This document shows, in pieces, positions 6,761 to 8,035 of a DNA stretch of 8,035 bases. This stretch comes from an uncultured Pseudomonadota bacterium (GTDB lineage Bacteria; Pseudomonadota; Gammaproteobacteria; Methylococcales; Methylomonadaceae). The first letter of the stretch is position 1; the number at the start of each line of letters is the position of its first letter. The stretch is from contig CAJBJW010000145.1 of NCBI GenBank assembly GCA_903953455.1, positions 1 to 8,035 on the forward strand, written 5' to 3'. The translations under genes and the position numbers were made by a program. The notes beneath the pieces are model-generated. The model was given only the letters and a program-made list of their open reading frames with translations. It had not been told where the DNA came from and made no database searches.

Positions 6761-6801
6761 CAAAACAGAGTGATGAACAATCGCTTTGTTTTGAAATTTT
6801 T
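6761..6801 (+). terminator. Intrinsic terminator after btuM, possibly bidirectional
   Basis: CAAAACAGAGTGAT (6761-6774), loop GAACA, ATCGCTTTGTTTTG (6780-6793): a 14-bp stem with two G-T wobbles, followed by AAATTTTT. It lies between the convergent btuM and fnr genes. On the minus strand the stem is followed by TTGTTTACTG, so it may also stop fnr transcription, less strongly. Confidence 0.8.
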
Positions 6802-6834
6802 GAGCTTTTATCTTAAATCGTTACGTTGAGCTGT

Positions 6835-7560
6835 TTAATGTAAAAAGTTAAGCAGCTTTTTTTTGTCAATAATTTTAACCTGCTTAGATTTGATTTCGAG
6901 CCACTGCTTATCCTGAAATAAATGGAATATTCGGCTAACGGTTTCATGCGTAATCCCTAAATGATTACCAATTTCCTCTCTTGACATGCTCAAACGAAAC
7001 TCCGCGCCAGAATACCCTCTAAGCTGCAAACGATCAGACATTTGCACTACAAAGCTCGCCACTCGCTCTTCCGCAGAACGTCTACTTAACATCATTCGTT
7101 CAACTTGTGCATCAAATTGACCACATGATCTCTCTAGTAATAGCTGGTTGAAATGGGATTTCTGTGAGTCTAAAGCCTTTATTTTATGTGCTGGCAAATG
7201 ACAGTAATTGACCGTTTCAAGAGCAACGGCTGTGCAATGATAAATTTGCGTCGATAATCCATCAAATCCAAGCACCTCACCTGGAAGGATAAAATCAACA
7301 ATTAATTCATTGTCATGTTGTCCAAAACTAATTAATTTCACGCTTCCAGACCGGATTGCAATCATCCCCCTATACGGGCTTCCAGCATGATAGATCGCTT
7401 CACCTTTTTGGCGGATATTGTTGCGATTAACTAATAGGGCAAGTTCACCTACCTCAAATCTCTCAAGACCTCGAGGCATGCAGAAATCATCCAGATTGCA
7501 ATTTTCACAAGTAACTGAATTTCTTAAATTTGATTTAACTGTGCTTATGGATTTATTCAT
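6835..7560 (-). CDS. fnr: Fnr/Anr-type oxygen-responsive transcription regulator
   Basis: CRP/FNR-superfamily regulator that senses oxygen through a [4Fe-4S] cluster and switches genes for anaerobic or microaerobic life. The 241 residues are close to E. coli FNR (250). Cysteines C18, C21 and C27 (CENCNLDDFC, spacing CX2CX5C) plus C120 (LETVNYCHLP) match the four cluster ligands of E. coli FNR (C20, C23, C29, C122). A cyclic-nucleotide-fold domain follows (GEAIYHAGSPYRGMIAIRSG, LPGEVLGFDGL), then a dimerisation helix and RSAEERVASF. The C-terminal helix-turn-helix has FRLSMSREEIGNHLGITHETVSRIF; E206, S209 and R210 match the E-x2-SR residues that read TTGAT half-sites. Extra cysteines sit at C109 and C146. 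The sequence is clearly diverged from E. coli FNR. Gene order gives no clue: it converges on btuM and has a long upstream non-coding region. No clear Shine-Dalgarno is visible. An orthologue called Anr in some lineages would be equivalent. Confidence 0.9.
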   Translation of the reverse strand: MNKSISTVKSNLRNSVTCENCNLDDFCMPRGLERFEVGELALLVNRNNIRQKGEAIYHAGSPYRGMIAIRSGSVKLISFGQHDNELIVDFILPGEVLGFDGLSTQIYHCTAVALETVNYCHLPAHKIKALDSQKSHFNQLLLERSCGQFDAQVERMMLSRRSAEERVASFVVQMSDRLQLRGYSGAEFRLSMSREEIGNHLGITHETVSRIFHLFQDKQWLEIKSKQVKIIDKKKLLNFLH

Positions 7561-7900
7561 TAGCTATGATTTATTTTTATATGGAATTAATATTATTTAC
7601 GATATATTAAATTGAACGCATCATTTTCTTTCAATAATAACGCATGTAAACCTAAAAAATGCAGCTCAATATTGATAAAACCTCACGAATTTAACACGAA
7701 ATCTAGTTTGTACTCATCACCTATTATATACGGGGTGTCTGTGGTAACGTTAAGAAATGCCCCCCCTTCAATTCACTACTATAGTTGCAAAATCTCCATC
7801 GACAGTAAAAAAGTACTCTATCTAAAAAATCCGCAGCACTATTTTTTAAAGCTGTAGCCCAATTTCAAGGTAAATTCAATCGGTTGAAACTTTTAAGTAT
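7561..7900. other. Intergenic region upstream of fnr, no supported gene
   Basis: The first 60 bases are very AT-rich and hold the fnr 5' side. A palindrome TCAATATTGA lies at 7666-7675 and a run of seven C at 7760-7766. The only open frame of note (plus strand, 7612-7857) starts with TTG, has no ribosome site and encodes a low-complexity, unrecognised 81-residue peptide, so I do not call it. No FNR-type box (TTGAT-N4-ATCAA) was found for autoregulation. Confidence 0.6.
7724..7753 (-). promoter_or_regulatory. Candidate sigma70 promoter for fnr
   Basis: On the minus strand TTAACG (7753-7748, four of six to TTGACA), an 18-bp spacer, and a perfect TATAAT (7729-7724). Transcription would start near 7717 and run into fnr with a leader of about 157 nt. 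AT-rich sequence nearer the gene offers other, weaker -10-like boxes. Confidence 0.4.
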
Positions 7901-7903
7901 AAT
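7875..7903 (+). promoter_or_regulatory. Candidate promoter at the left edge of the palindromic element
   Basis: TTCAAT (7875-7880, weak -35), a 17-bp spacer and a perfect TATAAT (7898-7903). The predicted start near 7910 falls at the first bases of the structured element. The -10 is excellent and the -35 poor, and AT-rich DNA can give this by chance. Confidence 0.35.
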
Positions 7904-8021
7904 TAGCTCAGCACGCTTAATCAGCATTCGCCCAGCTGCTCTGCTTGAATGCTTTAAACGGTGCTTAACGTTTAGTTAATTTGGTGGACTATGCGTTAAC
8001 TTAACACCGTGCTGACTAATT
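7901..8021. repeat. Compact element with near-perfect inverted ends and nested hairpins
   Basis: The left end AATTAG(C)TCAGCACG (7901-7915) and right end CGTGCTGACTAATT (8008-8021) are inverted copies, 14 matches with one inserted base. Inside are two further hairpins: AGCATTC/GAATGCT (7923-7929 with 7947-7953), itself flanked by AGCAC/GTGCT (7910-7914 with 7961-7965), and ACGGTG-TTAA (7958-7968) with TTAACACCGT (8001-8010). The element is about 121 bp with no long open frame. It could be a non-autonomous mobile element (MITE-like), a fused remnant of insertion-sequence ends, or a structured RNA. AATT at both outer edges could be part of the repeat or a 4-bp target duplication. I cannot assign a family. 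Confidence 0.55.
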
Positions 8022-8035
8022 CCTGCAATTGTTCA

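Noticed and set aside
7612..7624. Possible FNR box TTGAACGCATCAT upstream of fnr
   Set aside because: The spacing between half-sites is three, not four, and both half-sites have mismatches.
7612..7857. 81-codon open frame on the plus strand upstream of fnr
   Set aside because: It needs a TTG start, has no ribosome site, includes a C7 run and encodes no recognisable protein; it also overlaps the likely fnr promoter region.
7904..7911. tRNA-like TAGCTCAG motif
   Set aside because: No T-arm GGTTC motif or acceptor stem is found around it; the motif is part of the inverted end of the palindromic element.
7958..8021. End of a named insertion-sequence family
   Set aside because: The inverted ends look transposon-like, but I could not match them to a specific family and see no transposase, so no family name is given.

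Overview
The window looks like part of an AT-rich proteobacterial chromosome, most likely gammaproteobacterial. CysD, Dut and BtuB align by eye closely with their E. coli counterparts from memory, Fnr keeps the four cluster cysteines, and the inner-membrane B12 gene is of the BtuM type rather than BtuCD. I cannot name the genus from the sequence.

Left half, minus strand (1-3860): four genes read leftward in the order dut, cysD, cysN, phr. dut encodes dUTPase. cysD and cysN encode the two subunits of ATP sulfurylase, which activates sulfate to APS. phr encodes a DNA photolyase that runs off the left edge. Gaps are 59 bp, 36 bp and 1 bp, so cysD-cysN-phr look co-transcribed, and phr is probably translationally coupled to cysN. 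CysN carries an extra C-terminal segment of about 97 residues that looks like a decayed APS kinase domain lacking its P-loop.

Centre, plus strand (3888-6801): a near-consensus sigma70 promoter is followed by a cobalamin riboswitch, a terminator-like hairpin with a T-rich tract, btuB (outer-membrane TonB-dependent B12 receptor), btuM (small membrane protein with a single cysteine, predicted inner-membrane B12 transporter) and a strong intrinsic terminator. This is a compact, self-regulated B12 uptake operon: BtuB brings corrinoid into the periplasm, BtuM probably takes it across the inner membrane, and the riboswitch shuts expression down when B12 is plentiful.

Right part: an Fnr/Anr-type oxygen-sensing regulator (6835-7560, minus) is convergent with btuM and shares the terminator region with it. 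The last 475 bp (7561-8035) hold no convincing gene. They contain a candidate promoter for fnr and, at 7901-8021, a compact element of about 121 bp with nested inverted repeats bounded by near-perfect 14/15-bp inverted ends. A consensus -10 box overlaps its left edge. It may be a small mobile or foldback element, or a structured RNA.

Most of the window is conserved housekeeping. The best candidates for something less described are the CysN tail, the BtuM operon with its leader, and the palindromic element at the right edge.
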